From contig CBDCSK010000013.1 in NCBI GenBank assembly GCA_965221605.1, positions 248,001 through 312,000 on the forward strand: DNA of 64,000 bases, written 5' to 3'. A program made the translations under genes and the position numbers. Positions 35,489 to 43,884 of this stretch are shown piece after piece; the stretch's first letter is position 1; every line of letters begins with the position of its first letter. The DNA is from Aldehydirespirator sp965221605. Lineage in GTDB: Bacteria > Actinomycetota > Acidimicrobiia > Acidimicrobiales > Aldehydirespiratoraceae. The notes beneath the pieces are model-generated. The model worked only from the letters and a program-made list of their open reading frames with translations, was not told the DNA's origin and searched no databases.

Positions 35489-37381
35489 TCACGAAGCCGA
35501 CCCCCGACAGACCTTCTTCAGTGGGCACCGGCGGCAGTCCGGAGACTTGGGTGCACAGAAGTCTGTCCCGATGCGGTGCATCGCCACGTTGAGCGTCGCG
35601 GCGTCCTCCCGCGCGCCGACCAGCTTCGCCAGCTCCATGCGTCCAGCCGAGTTCGTCTTCAATTGGCCGCATGTGGCGCCGGTCACCCTCCCAGCAACCC
35701 GCAGAACCGGCGCCGATGCGACCAGCCCATCGGACTCGCCAGTCATGAGGGCGCACCAGCGGCGAGCTGCGGGACCCAGCCGTGTAGCGTCGCGCCAACT
35801 CTCGGAGTCCCAGCCGTTCGGATCGTCGCTCAGCAAGGACGCGGCCGCCCGGAGCCGGTCGAGGAGTGCGGAGCATCGCTTCGAGCCGTCGGTAGCGGCC
35901 AGCAGATCGAAGGCCCACTCGTCGGCCCCGGTGAGCGCCGGCACCAAGCGCAGAACTCGCTCCGCGGTCAGCCACCCTTTCTTGCCCCCCGATCGGCAGA
36001 TCAGTCCCACCGTCACCGGCCACAGGCTCCCGGGATAGGCCCAGGGAGCGTCGACGCGGTCGGCGGTCGCCCAATCGGCGAGCGCCGCCCGGACCTCGGC
36101 TCGCTGCGTCGACACGCGGGGCCGGGAGGAGTCGCACCCGCGCAGGCTGTCGAGTATGGCGGATCCGACCGACTCGGCGAGCGCCGGGGGCACGGCATTG
36201 CCGATCTGGTGGAACTGGTGCGAGCGCGACCCGGCGAAGCGGAACGCGTCGGGGAACGTCTGGAGCCGGGCGGCCTCGCGCACGGTGAGCGTTCGGTGCT
36301 GTTCGGGATGTATGTACCAGTAGCCGTCCTTGGCCAGGTGCGCCGTGATCGACCTGGAGGGCTCGGCCCAGTCGAGCCGGTGGTACTTGTCGTCGAAGAT
36401 GTCGTCTCGGTAGCGCTTCAAGTCGCTGGGCAGATCCGAGTAGAGGGTTCCGGCGGTCATGAGCTTGAACGCCTCGAAGTCGTCGGGACGCACCGCCCGG
36501 GTGCTGTGGTCGTGAACGACCCACGCCTCAGCACCAACGCAGTCCTTGCGTGCCGCTCGGGCGAAGTCGCTCGCCTCCCGGTCGCCGTAGGCCATGGTCT
36601 GCGCCCCTATCGGCGCGTCTGGCGCCACGTCGAGCACCGGCAGGTCCCAGATGGCGTGGTGCACGGTCGGCGTTCCCGAGGCCTGGGGCCACCTGAACGT
36701 CCGTCCGTCTCGAAGGCCGATGAGGATGAGCCGTTGGCGGTGCTGGGGCACCCCGTGCTGCGACGCGTCGATGATGCGGGCGTCCGCCTCGTAGCCGGCG
36801 CGCTCGAGCCGGTCGATCATCGTCCTCAGCACCAGCATCTCATCGCCGAGGGCCATGTCGGGCACATTCTCCAACAACACCGCACGCGGCCGGACGCGCT
36901 CAACCACATCCAGGAACGCTCGCCACAGCTCCTTGCGGTCATCGACGACGTCACGAACCCCTCGTTCCACGAGGCTGCGGATCTTGGATCGACCGGCGCG
37001 GGAGAAGGGCTGGCATGGAGGCCCTCCAGCGATCAGGTCGACATCGAGACCCTCGCAGAGCCCGACGACTGCGTCCCTGGATCGCTCGTCGCCCAAGTCG
37101 AGCTGCAGCGCCTGCCCCGGCAGGTTGTGGGCGTGGCTCTCCAGCGACCAGTTGTCGGAGTCCACGGACAGCGCGACGCGGTACCCGGCCGCCGTCAACC
37201 CGTGGCTGAGCCCGCCCGCGCCGCAGAACAGGTCGACAGCCAAAGGCCGCCACGATCGACGAGCCCATGCCCCCCACGCAGCCGTCGAGGGGGCATCAGG
37301 ATGCGCGGCAAGCCGCAAGGGAGCCGTGCGACGCGGCCTGACGCCGTACTTGCCGGGTCGTGCTGGCTGCTCCTGCCGCAT
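35489..37381 (-). CDS. Cytosine-5 DNA methyltransferase fused to an Fe-S DNA glycosylase-like domain
   Basis: 630 residues. Residues about 46-415 are a C5-cytosine methyltransferase: motif I DLFCGAGGLS (50-59), motif IV GGPPCQPFSR with catalytic Cys 123, ENVPD (171-175), motif VIII QHRQRL and motif X GNAVPPA (394-400). Residues about 430-630 resemble an endonuclease III/MutY-type fold. They end in a canonical 4Fe-4S loop, Cys 609, 616, 619 and 625 (C-x6-C-x2-C-x5-C). Where the glycosylase Asp is expected (VDTxVxRV) I read VASAPVLRV, so base-excision activity is doubtful. Vsr is divergently encoded next door, and the GHKL ATPase follows 79 bases downstream. Confidence 0.88.
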   Translation of the reverse strand: MRQEQPARPGKYGVRPRRTAPLRLAAHPDAPSTAAWGAWARRSWRPLAVDLFCGAGGLSHGLTAAGYRVALSVDSDNWSLESHAHNLPGQALQLDLGDERSRDAVVGLCEGLDVDLIAGGPPCQPFSRAGRSKIRSLVERGVRDVVDDRKELWRAFLDVVERVRPRAVLLENVPDMALGDEMLVLRTMIDRLERAGYEADARIIDASQHGVPQHRQRLILIGLRDGRTFRWPQASGTPTVHHAIWDLPVLDVAPDAPIGAQTMAYGDREASDFARAARKDCVGAEAWVVHDHSTRAVRPDDFEAFKLMTAGTLYSDLPSDLKRYRDDIFDDKYHRLDWAEPSRSITAHLAKDGYWYIHPEQHRTLTVREAARLQTFPDAFRFAGSRSHQFHQIGNAVPPALAESVGSAILDSLRGCDSSRPRVSTQRAEVRAALADWATADRVDAPWAYPGSLWPVTVGLICRSGGKKGWLTAERVLRLVPALTGADEWAFDLLAATDGSKRCSALLDRLRAAASLLSDDPNGWDSESWRDATRLGPAARRWCALMTGESDGLVASAPVLRVAGRVTGATCGQLKTNSAGRMELAKLVGAREDAATLNVAMHRIGTDFCAPKSPDCRRCPLKKVCRGSAS

Positions 37382-37560
37382 CTGATCCCACCCTATCCCA
37401 TCGCCAATGGCCCACGATTCATCCCATCACTCTACACCATTATCTATCATATCAAGGCTTAACATTGCATGATATGGCCCATACTTTCGACAAGTGTTCT
37501 CTCGACCTGGGTCCATCGGTGACCCGCCGACGATGGCGCCTGGCCACTACGGTGTGGGGC
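37382..37560. promoter_or_regulatory. A/T-rich divergent promoter region between methyltransferase and vsr
   Basis: This 179-base gap contains the most A/T-rich stretch in the neighbourhood (about 37420-37480, with TTATCTATCATATCAAGG and TGATATGG). The methyltransferase and vsr genes point away from it. On the minus strand TTGATA followed by GATAAT gives promoter-like hexamers, though with short spacing. Exact promoters cannot be fixed by eye. Confidence 0.4.
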
Positions 37561-38010
37561 GTGAGAGCGGACTCGGCAAGCGAGTCATGGGCCTCGTCGT
37601 CAGCCATCCGCAAATCGATGCAGGGCAACCGCGGGCGCGACACGAAGCCCGAACTGGCGGTGCGCTCTGTCGTACATCGGCGCGGCATCAGGTTTCGGGT
37701 GTCGGCGCGGCCCCAGCCGGAGCTGGCCCGCACCGCCGACCTAGTCCTGCGCAAGACCCGCATCGCCGTGTTCGTCGACGGCTGCTACTGGCACGGACGC
37801 CCCGACCACCACACCCAGCCAGCCACCAACTCCGAGTACTGGGCGGACAAGATCGCCCGCAACATCGCGCGCGACAGCGAGACCACCGCGTACCTCCGGA
37901 GCGCCGGATGGACGGTGCTGCGCTTCTGGGAGCACGAGGACCCAGAGGTTGTGGCCGACCAAGTCCAAGAAGCCGTGCAGTCGGCCCTCGCAAGTCCGCG
38001 TGGCGGTTGA
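37561..38010 (+). CDS. vsr: Very short patch repair endonuclease Vsr
   Basis: 149 residues from GTG 37561. The sequence follows the Vsr family from its start: MQGNRGRDTKPELAVRS (family: MSxxxxxxTKPE), RTADLVLRKTRIAVFVDGCY with the catalytic Asp and zinc-site Cys, then WHG and YWADKIARN. It ends with VLRFWEHE. Vsr nicks T:G mismatches that arise from deaminated 5-methylcytosine, protecting sites of the partner methyltransferase. The upstream frame to 37360 has no similarity, so the later GTG was chosen. A copy next to a methyltransferase that itself carries a glycosylase-like domain is unusual. Confidence 0.9.
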   Translation: MRADSASESWASSSAIRKSMQGNRGRDTKPELAVRSVVHRRGIRFRVSARPQPELARTADLVLRKTRIAVFVDGCYWHGRPDHHTQPATNSEYWADKIARNIARDSETTAYLRSAGWTVLRFWEHEDPEVVADQVQEAVQSALASPRGG

Positions 38011-38214
38011 AGACTACGACAGTTGTCGCAGCCCACCGCCGCTGCTGGACGCCGCCGAGACCTGCCACTGGGTCGAGAACTTCAACCTCTACCTCCGGAC
38101 CTCCCCGCCAAGCTGTACCGCAATTCATACCGGGATGATGCCGCAGAAAATACTCCTGTGCTCGGTCGGCCTCAAGAACTGGAGCCCCCTTGGACACTCT
38201 CGTGACTGCACTGT

Positions 38215-40671
38215 ATGTGCGAACAGGCTGACCGCCTTCAACAGCTATCCTCGCGTCCCATCGGCGACGATGTTGAGACTCTGACCGACCCTTCCGCCGC
38301 CAGTGGTGTCGGCGGAGCTGGCGTGCCTGCTGCGGACTTGGCTGAGGACGAGGACGTGCGCACGCAGCGGCGGCGGCTGGCTGCGGTGTGGCTGGGCGCC
38401 GGCAGCGCGCTGGCGGCGATGGTGGGCGCCGGCTGGTACGTGGTGGCCCGCGATGGCGAGGCGCCCGGAGGCGACATGATCGGTCACGCCGCGGCGGCGG
38501 AGTGGCTCCGCACGCTGCCGTGGTGGGACTGGCGGGGCTGGTCGGACTGGTTCTACGGCGGGCAGGCCATCGGGGTGAACTACCCGCCGCTGGGCCACGC
38601 CTGGATGCGCTTCACCGATCCCGTCCACGGCCAGATGGCCGCGGTCGCGGTCGGGTTGCTGGTGCTGCTGCCGTGGGGGGCGCTGCGGCTGGCCCGGGCG
38701 GCGGGGTACGGGCCGCGGGCCCAGCGCGCCGCCGTGGGCGCCGTGCTGGTGCTGGCCGCGGCCTCCGGCAACATGTGGTGGGTCCTGTCGGGGTTTCACT
38801 TGGTGTCGACCTTCTTCGGCTCCTGGCCCGCCATGCTGGCATTGGTCGTCGGCCTGCACGCGGCGGCCTGGGCAGCCCGCTGCGAGCGGCCGCTGGCCTG
38901 CGGTGTGGTGGCCGGAATCGCCCTGCTGTTCAACGCGACCGTGGTTCCGGGCATAGCGGCTGTGGGCGCGGTTCTGCTGGCCACCAGCGGCGCGTCGTTC
39001 CGCCAAGCCACCCGATGGGCCGCGACTGCCCTCAGCAGTTCACTGGCCGTGAGCGCGTGGTGGCTGGTGCCGTTCCTGGCCGGTTGGACGCGCCTGGTGC
39101 GCTTCGAAGTGCCTCTATCCGAGGCCTGGAAGTCTGTCGGCCAATGGGGCGTGGCAGTTCTGGCTGTGGTGGGGGTGGCCGCGGCGTGGGCCGCCCGCGG
39201 TGGCAGTGGACCCTCCCGGCGTCTGGCCCTCTCGGCCCTGGCCGGCCTGCTGGCGACCGTGGCGGCTGATCTCTTCGGCTATCTCCGACCCGAGCGCTGG
39301 ATGCAGTTCCCGGTCCTGGTGGCCGCCCTGGGAGCGGCCGGCTTCCTCCTGGCGGGATCGAGGAGCCGCGCCCTGAAGCCGGTCCGGCCCGCCTGGGCGG
39401 TGCTCGGCGCCGCCTTTCTGATCGTCTTCGTCGTCATCACGCTGCGCCTCGAGGCCTTGCCCCTGGGCCTTTGGCTGATGTGGCGGCCGCGGCGCAGCTG
39501 GGCCTGGGGCACGGCCCTCGCGTGGGCCTGCGTGCTGATCTGGGGCCTGATCCAGACCCCGGCGACGGGTGAAGCTCCGCGGGCCACGCCTCTGGCGGTG
39601 GCTGCGGCACACGGCGGAACCGCAGGCGAAGGGCTTGTCTACACCGACAACCTCTACCACTACGATGAGCGCTACTTAGAGGTATGTAAATGGGGGAACC
39701 CCTGGAGGACCACCGCAGAGACTGGCGGGCGCATCCGTCCCCTATTCGGGATCTACAAAGAAACCAGCGCAGTCACAGAGTTCCTCTTTTCGGAGATCGG
39801 ATTGCACGGAGACTATTACCGGATGTCCGGCGCACGGCGTCCGCATTGGTTCGAAGCCTGGGATTCCGCAGGCCGTCCAACGTTGGACACACGGGCCACC
39901 GCCGAGGCGCTGGGTGCTCGCTGGTACGCGGCCTGCAACGCCCACGGCGTGCCCACGGTCACCGAGCTACCCGGCATCACAGCCACCGGTGTGCTTGTGA
40001 ACCCCAGCCCCGACGAGAGTTCGTGGCATCGATCAGCGGTCGAATGGTGGATCTCGATCAGCGCCGAGAACGATGACCGCCCGTTCGGCCTCATGCCCCA
40101 AGCCGCAACGGTGCCCGCACGGTGGGCCGGAGAGGCCCGCGACCACCCGCCGGGCCAGGCCGCCGGAGGCGTTGCGCTGCATACAGCGCAGGACCGCATC
40201 ACCGTGACGGCCGAGACCGCAGGGTGGGCTTGGCTCAGGATTCCCTGGGATCCCTATTGGCAGGCCGCCACCGGTGCTCCGTTGCTGAAGGGCGGGCCCG
40301 GACACCTGATCGCGTGGGTCGACGAAGGGACCACGGAGTTGCGCTGGGAGGTGCCGAGCGCGGTGGACACCGCCGCGGCGGCTGTCACCGGCGCGGCTCT
40401 GCTGGCCGTTGCCGTACTGTGGACAGTCAACCGCCGCCGCGGCTGGCCCACCGACCCCGGACGTCCCCGGCCCGCCGCGAGCGCCATCGAAGTGTTCGCC
40501 GACACGGTGGACGGCTGGGTTCGCACGGCGACCCGAGGTGTGCGCCGGATGGGCCTACGCAACAGGCAGCGTCACAAATCGCGAAGAAGGTTGACGCTAA
40601 CAGTTCACCCTCGTATTATTTGCTCGGTCATCAATCGTGCGCTCAACCGGAGCCAGGATGAAAGTATATAA
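38215..40671 (+). CDS. Large polytopic membrane protein, GT-C-glycosyltransferase-like
   Basis: 818 residues. From residue 55 on there are about ten hydrophobic segments. The loop after the first carries GGDMIGHAAAAEWLRTLPWW and YGGQAIGVNYPPLGH. An Asp-x-x-x-His and a YPPL motif after the first helix are typical of GT-C-fold, lipid-linked-sugar glycosyltransferases. A large extracytoplasmic domain (about 470-720) and one C-terminal helix follow. The start is uncertain, since the first 50 residues are polar and may not be translated. The next gene (pilin-like) starts directly at its stop, so it may glycosylate or assemble that protein. The 204 bases before it hold no supported gene. Confidence 0.65.
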   Translation: MCEQADRLQQLSSRPIGDDVETLTDPSAASGVGGAGVPAADLAEDEDVRTQRRRLAAVWLGAGSALAAMVGAGWYVVARDGEAPGGDMIGHAAAAEWLRTLPWWDWRGWSDWFYGGQAIGVNYPPLGHAWMRFTDPVHGQMAAVAVGLLVLLPWGALRLARAAGYGPRAQRAAVGAVLVLAAASGNMWWVLSGFHLVSTFFGSWPAMLALVVGLHAAAWAARCERPLACGVVAGIALLFNATVVPGIAAVGAVLLATSGASFRQATRWAATALSSSLAVSAWWLVPFLAGWTRLVRFEVPLSEAWKSVGQWGVAVLAVVGVAAAWAARGGSGPSRRLALSALAGLLATVAADLFGYLRPERWMQFPVLVAALGAAGFLLAGSRSRALKPVRPAWAVLGAAFLIVFVVITLRLEALPLGLWLMWRPRRSWAWGTALAWACVLIWGLIQTPATGEAPRATPLAVAAAHGGTAGEGLVYTDNLYHYDERYLEVCKWGNPWRTTAETGGRIRPLFGIYKETSAVTEFLFSEIGLHGDYYRMSGARRPHWFEAWDSAGRPTLDTRATAEALGARWYAACNAHGVPTVTELPGITATGVLVNPSPDESSWHRSAVEWWISISAENDDRPFGLMPQAATVPARWAGEARDHPPGQAAGGVALHTAQDRITVTAETAGWAWLRIPWDPYWQAATGAPLLKGGPGHLIAWVDEGTTELRWEVPSAVDTAAAAVTGAALLAVAVLWTVNRRRGWPTDPGRPRPAASAIEVFADTVDGWVRTATRGVRRMGLRNRQRHKSRRRLTLTVHPRIICSVINRALNRSQDESI

Positions 40672-40980
40672 ATGATATCAACAACCATTGTAATGATCGT
40701 GCCTATTGCTGTAACAGTGGTGTTGGCCGTCGCGCGCGACCGTCTCCCAAAGCTCACTGCCGACTCCCGCGGGATTGCTCTGCAGACGGTCATTATCATG
40801 GTCGTGCTGCTCGCAATCGCCGGCGCTGTAGCTACGGTGCTACTCACCCGAGGCGGAGAAGCGATCGAAGACATCGAACGCCAAGATATAGCTCGCGATG
40901 CCGCCGACTTCACGACGAAGACGTTGTGTGATGCGGCGGGATTCAGTTGGAACCCCGCCGCGGGTGGTAGCTGCAACTAG
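40672..40980 (+). CDS. Pilin-like small membrane protein
   Basis: 102 residues; the ATG follows the TAA of the membrane-protein gene with no gap. It has a first hydrophobic segment, then DSRGIALQTVIIMVVLLAIA, which resembles the Gly-cleaved hydrophobic start of type IV/Flp pilins and archaellin-like proteins. A polar part and a C-terminal Cys pair (TLCDAAG, GGSCN) follow. The prepilin peptidase at 13.5 kb could process it after the Gly. It lies next to a tadE-like gene. Whether it is the Flp pilin itself is open, since that is normally about 60 residues. Confidence 0.6.
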   Translation: MISTTIVMIVPIAVTVVLAVARDRLPKLTADSRGIALQTVIIMVVLLAIAGAVATVLLTRGGEAIEDIERQDIARDAADFTTKTLCDAAGFSWNPAAGGSCN

Positions 40981-41150
40981 AGAGGTAGACGGACAGGCAA
41001 GATAGACAGCCCCACTCTTGCCGCGCCTCCACAGGAGGTTGCGCACCGCCAGTCGGGCGGGTCCCAGCGGCCCGCAAGAAGGCGTAGGGAAGCTGCTGGA
41101 CGCGCCGCCTGCACAGTTTCGGCAGGACGGATCCGTACCGATCTGATGCC

Positions 41151-41615
41151 GTGACCGGAGCCCGGTCGTCCCGGGATGAGCGAGGAGAGGCGCTGTCGGC
41201 TGCGATCCTGTTCCTGGGCGTGTTCTTCACGGTCCTCATCGGCATCCATGTCGTGATCGTCGCGATGGCCCGCACGGCGGTGCAGTCGGCCGCCGACGCC
41301 GCCGTCGCCGCGGCCCAGGGAGCCGGGCCCGGCCCCCGGGAATGCGACGGCGACCCGGACACCACCGAGACGGCGCGCGAGTGCGAGGGGATCCTGGGGG
41401 CGCGGCTCGCGATGGTGGCCTCGGACAGCTCCGTGGTGGAGACCCGCCCGCCGGCGGTGGTGGTCGAGCCCGGCAGGGGCGTCGTCACCGTGCTGGTGTT
41501 CGGCGGCACCATCTCCCCGGTGCTCGGCGGCCCCGAGCTGACCGCCCAGGCCTGCGGGCCCCTCGACGACGTTTCCGGGCTGGAACTCACCGGCGCCGAT
41601 GTCTGGCAATGCTGA
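41151..41615 (+). CDS. TadE-like pseudopilin, duplicate copy
   Basis: 154 residues from GTG 41151. GEALSAAILFLGVFFTVLIG is the TadE-type cleavage site and helix; VQSAADAAVAAAQGAGPG and an extracytoplasmic beta domain ending DVWQC follow. It is over 90% identical by eye to the protein at 51530-51994. The DNA match starts at about 41141 and ends at 41616, where the second pseudopilin gene of the original locus is cut off. It is probably a duplicated piece of the tad locus; whether it is expressed is unknown. Confidence 0.75.
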   Translation: MTGARSSRDERGEALSAAILFLGVFFTVLIGIHVVIVAMARTAVQSAADAAVAAAQGAGPGPRECDGDPDTTETARECEGILGARLAMVASDSSVVETRPPAVVVEPGRGVVTVLVFGGTISPVLGGPELTAQACGPLDDVSGLELTGADVWQC

Positions 41616-41636
41616 GATGTCGCGCCGGTCGAGACG

Positions 41637-42041
41637 ATGGATGAGATCACCACACTGGTGGGGAGGCTGGTCCTGCCTGCAACGATCACGACGGTCCTCG
41701 TCCTCGTCGTTGTCAACGTGGCGAAAGGCCGCGAGCGGCCCTTGCGCGAGGCAGTCGCCAAGGCTCAATCGCACGCAGCGACCGCAGCGGTGTGGCTTGC
41801 TCTGGCTCTGGTCGCGTTTTTCGGACCGCTCGAATCGATCGACCGGTGGGGCCTGTGGGTGACGCCGGCGCTCAACGCCGGACCGCTCCTGGTCGGCGGT
41901 GCCGCACTGGCGGTCGTGTCGATCCGGAGAAGGTCGCGGAAGTCGAACCGCTCCCCGGCTATCGATGAGGAGATCCCCGACGACGACGACCATCTCCGGG
42001 TCCAAGCCAACCTCCCCCTCCCGAAGGCCGTCGATGCTTGA
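41637..42041 (+). CDS. Hypothetical two-helix membrane protein (IDRWG module, copy 1)
   Basis: 134 residues. A first membrane helix (LVLPATITTVLVLVVVNVA), a short loop and a second hydrophobic stretch (AAVWLALALVAFF) are followed by SIDRWGLWVTPALNAGPLLV, a third helix, and an acidic tail (DEEIPDDDDH). The block at about 41781-41940 is repeated at 47.4 and 53.1 kb in broken contexts. This is the only copy with a complete-looking protein. The function is unknown. Confidence 0.55.
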   Translation: MDEITTLVGRLVLPATITTVLVLVVVNVAKGRERPLREAVAKAQSHAATAAVWLALALVAFFGPLESIDRWGLWVTPALNAGPLLVGGAALAVVSIRRRSRKSNRSPAIDEEIPDDDDHLRVQANLPLPKAVDA

Positions 42042-42090
42042 GGCACTCATGGGGAGGCCATCGCGACCCGGTGCCGAAACGTCCTGAGAC

Positions 42091-42765
42091 CTACGGGCGA
42101 GCAGTGACGACGTTGAGCGTTCTGCTGTTGGTAGCGATCCACGCCCTGCAGTCCGAGCAGATCCAGCCTGTCAGCTCCAGCAGATGCGCGTGATCCCGTG
42201 ACAGGTTGCGCCGGTGGATCGGCTCGTGATGCGCTATCCGGTTTCTGAGGAAGTGAAGACGCTGCATCCGATCCTCCACTTCGACTCGGACCTGTCGGGG
42301 GTCGCCAGCCGATGGATGGAGCGGGAACGCGGCCGCCATTGCGGGCACCCACAGCGAAGTCAGGTAGGGGGGCTTGCACAGGTACCGCCAGAATCCGAAA
42401 CCCAATTCCGCGATGACCTTGCCGTGAACCTCAGGGAGCGCACCTCCGCGCGTTGCGCGCCGGCGGGCGGCTTCGATGTCCTCTCTGGACCGGGATGCGT
42501 TCTGACCTGGGAAGAGCTGCGCCCGCCGATACCACACATCCGGCCATTCCTTGGAGGTGCCGTGCCTCACCAGCGCACCGTCCACAGCGTTGCGGAAGAC
42601 GACTTCAAGGCGACCCAAATCCTCGTACAAGGCGCTGGACACGCCGGTGTTCCAGTCGTATAGGCGTATGGCCGGCTCTACAGCGCCGCTGGTCGCCTGA
42701 AGATACGACCCGAGCCGGGCCGATGTGAGCCGGTTGGCAACTGCGTTGAAATCAATGCTTGACAT
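42091..42765 (-). CDS. Abi-like (HEPN) family protein
   Basis: 224 residues, helical. SYLQATSGAVEPAIRLYDWN and LGRLEVVFRNAVDGAL lead into a long central part. The HEPN ribonuclease signature follows: LRNRIAHHEPIH near residue 170 (R-N-x-x-x-H). This is the Abi-like/Abi_2 pattern; such proteins act as translation-blocking RNases in abortive infection. It stands alone, flanked by duplicated fragments. A partner antitoxin is not visible. The ATG at 42765 is fairly clear. Confidence 0.8.
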   Translation of the reverse strand: MSSIDFNAVANRLTSARLGSYLQATSGAVEPAIRLYDWNTGVSSALYEDLGRLEVVFRNAVDGALVRHGTSKEWPDVWYRRAQLFPGQNASRSREDIEAARRRATRGGALPEVHGKVIAELGFGFWRYLCKPPYLTSLWVPAMAAAFPLHPSAGDPRQVRVEVEDRMQRLHFLRNRIAHHEPIHRRNLSRDHAHLLELTGWICSDCRAWIATNSRTLNVVTARP

Positions 42766-42860
42766 TCGCTCAAGAGATCGTATAGTGGTTCTTGAAGACC
42801 CCGGAACCGTCCCTGCCTACGGGCAAACGGCCGGGGTTACGCCCTTCTGGAGCCCGTTCG

Positions 42861-43357
42861 CCTTCCTGGCCCACGAGTGCCCGGCGTTCCTCCCCGGCGG
42901 GATCGGCCGCGTGCAGGGGTCACCCAAGCGGCTGCTGGTCGACGCGGGGCTCGCCGCCGCGGTGTGGGACAGCGACGCCTGGACGATCCGTCGCAGCGGC
43001 GACCTGCGAGGCCGGCTCATGGAGACCTTCGTGGCTGCGCAGCTCCGGGTCGAGCACGATCCGAGGGTGACCGGCTACCGGCTGCGCCACTTCCGCCGCG
43101 ACGGCGGCCAGGAGGTGGACTTCGTGCTCGACGGCGGCCCGCGGGGCGTCGTCGGCGTCGAGGTCAAAGCAGGCGACCGCGCCGGGCTGCACGAGGCCCG
43201 GCACCTGCTCTGGCTCCGCGACCAGCTCGGGGGCCGCTTCACCGCGGGCGTGGTGCTCCACACCGGCCCCAGACCACCGACAGTGCTGTCACAGGCCTCC
43301 GGCGACACCGGCGGCGGCAGCATCTGGTCCGCACCCGTCGCAACCCTCTGGCGCTAG
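42861..43357 (+). pseudogene. AAA_14/DUF4143 ATPase, C-terminal fragment
   Basis: Residues FLAHECPAFLPGGIGRVQGS to the end APVATLWR match the last 165 residues of the complete protein at 50110-51405. Homology begins abruptly at 42861, so the ATPase domain is absent. The open frame extends upstream to 42725 but reads unrelated sequence. The DUF4143 part has a PD-(D/E)XK-like core (QEVDFVLDG, VGVEVKAG). It is part of a 532-base direct repeat. Confidence 0.85.
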
Positions 43358-43392
43358 CGGTCTGTCGCGGACTTGAGCTCACGCCGCTGCGG
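42861..43392. repeat. 532-bp direct repeat, left copy
   Basis: Matches 50909-51440 at a constant offset of 8048 bases with no gaps and only scattered mismatches. It covers the C-terminal part of the DUF4143 gene and 35 bases beyond the stop. Confidence 0.92.
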
Positions 43393-43884
43393 CACAGCTC
43401 ACCGTCGTCGATTGTTGACATGAGTGTAATTACATTCTCATAATTATCGATCTATCACGCAGTCGCCGGATCCACATCGCGTTGTGCATACTGAAGGCGG
43501 CACGCAGGCCAACCCAAGAGGGACACCACCTCCCCGGTGCTCGGCGGCCTCGAGCTGGTCGCCCAGGCCCTGGCCCTGAACCGGCCCCGCCGCCACATCA
43601 GGTGCTCGTCGAGCCCCGAAGCGGCCACAGCCGAGACGCGCGCGGTGTCCGCGGCCGGCAGCGCCGAGCCCCAGCGCTGAACGGCGTTGCTGACCGGATG
43701 CCACGAGCAGCCCGGACCGCCCGCCGCTTCGTCGAGGGCCCGGCCCGAGCCCGCTCGGCCGCGTCGCGGAGCCCAGCGCACGCCGTCAGCGTCTCACGCG
43801 GCGGCGCGATCTCCGGGGCCTGCTCGCTGACCTGTCGGATCGGAGAAGGATGCGACGACTGGAGGCGGTGAGCGACGGACGTGC
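43393..43884. other. Gap with decayed fragments
   Basis: 492 bases with no supported gene. At about 43528-43556 the sequence TCCCCGGTGCTCGGCGGCCT and following bases repeat part of the tadE gene (51894-51920), so a small tadE scrap lies here. The stretch near 43420-43455 is A/T-rich. The remainder gives only shadow frames. Confidence 0.5.

Noticed and set aside
42725..42860. Start of the DUF4143 fragment as a complete gene
   Set aside because: These codons are unrelated to the family and overlap the divergent Abi gene start; the ATPase domain is absent.
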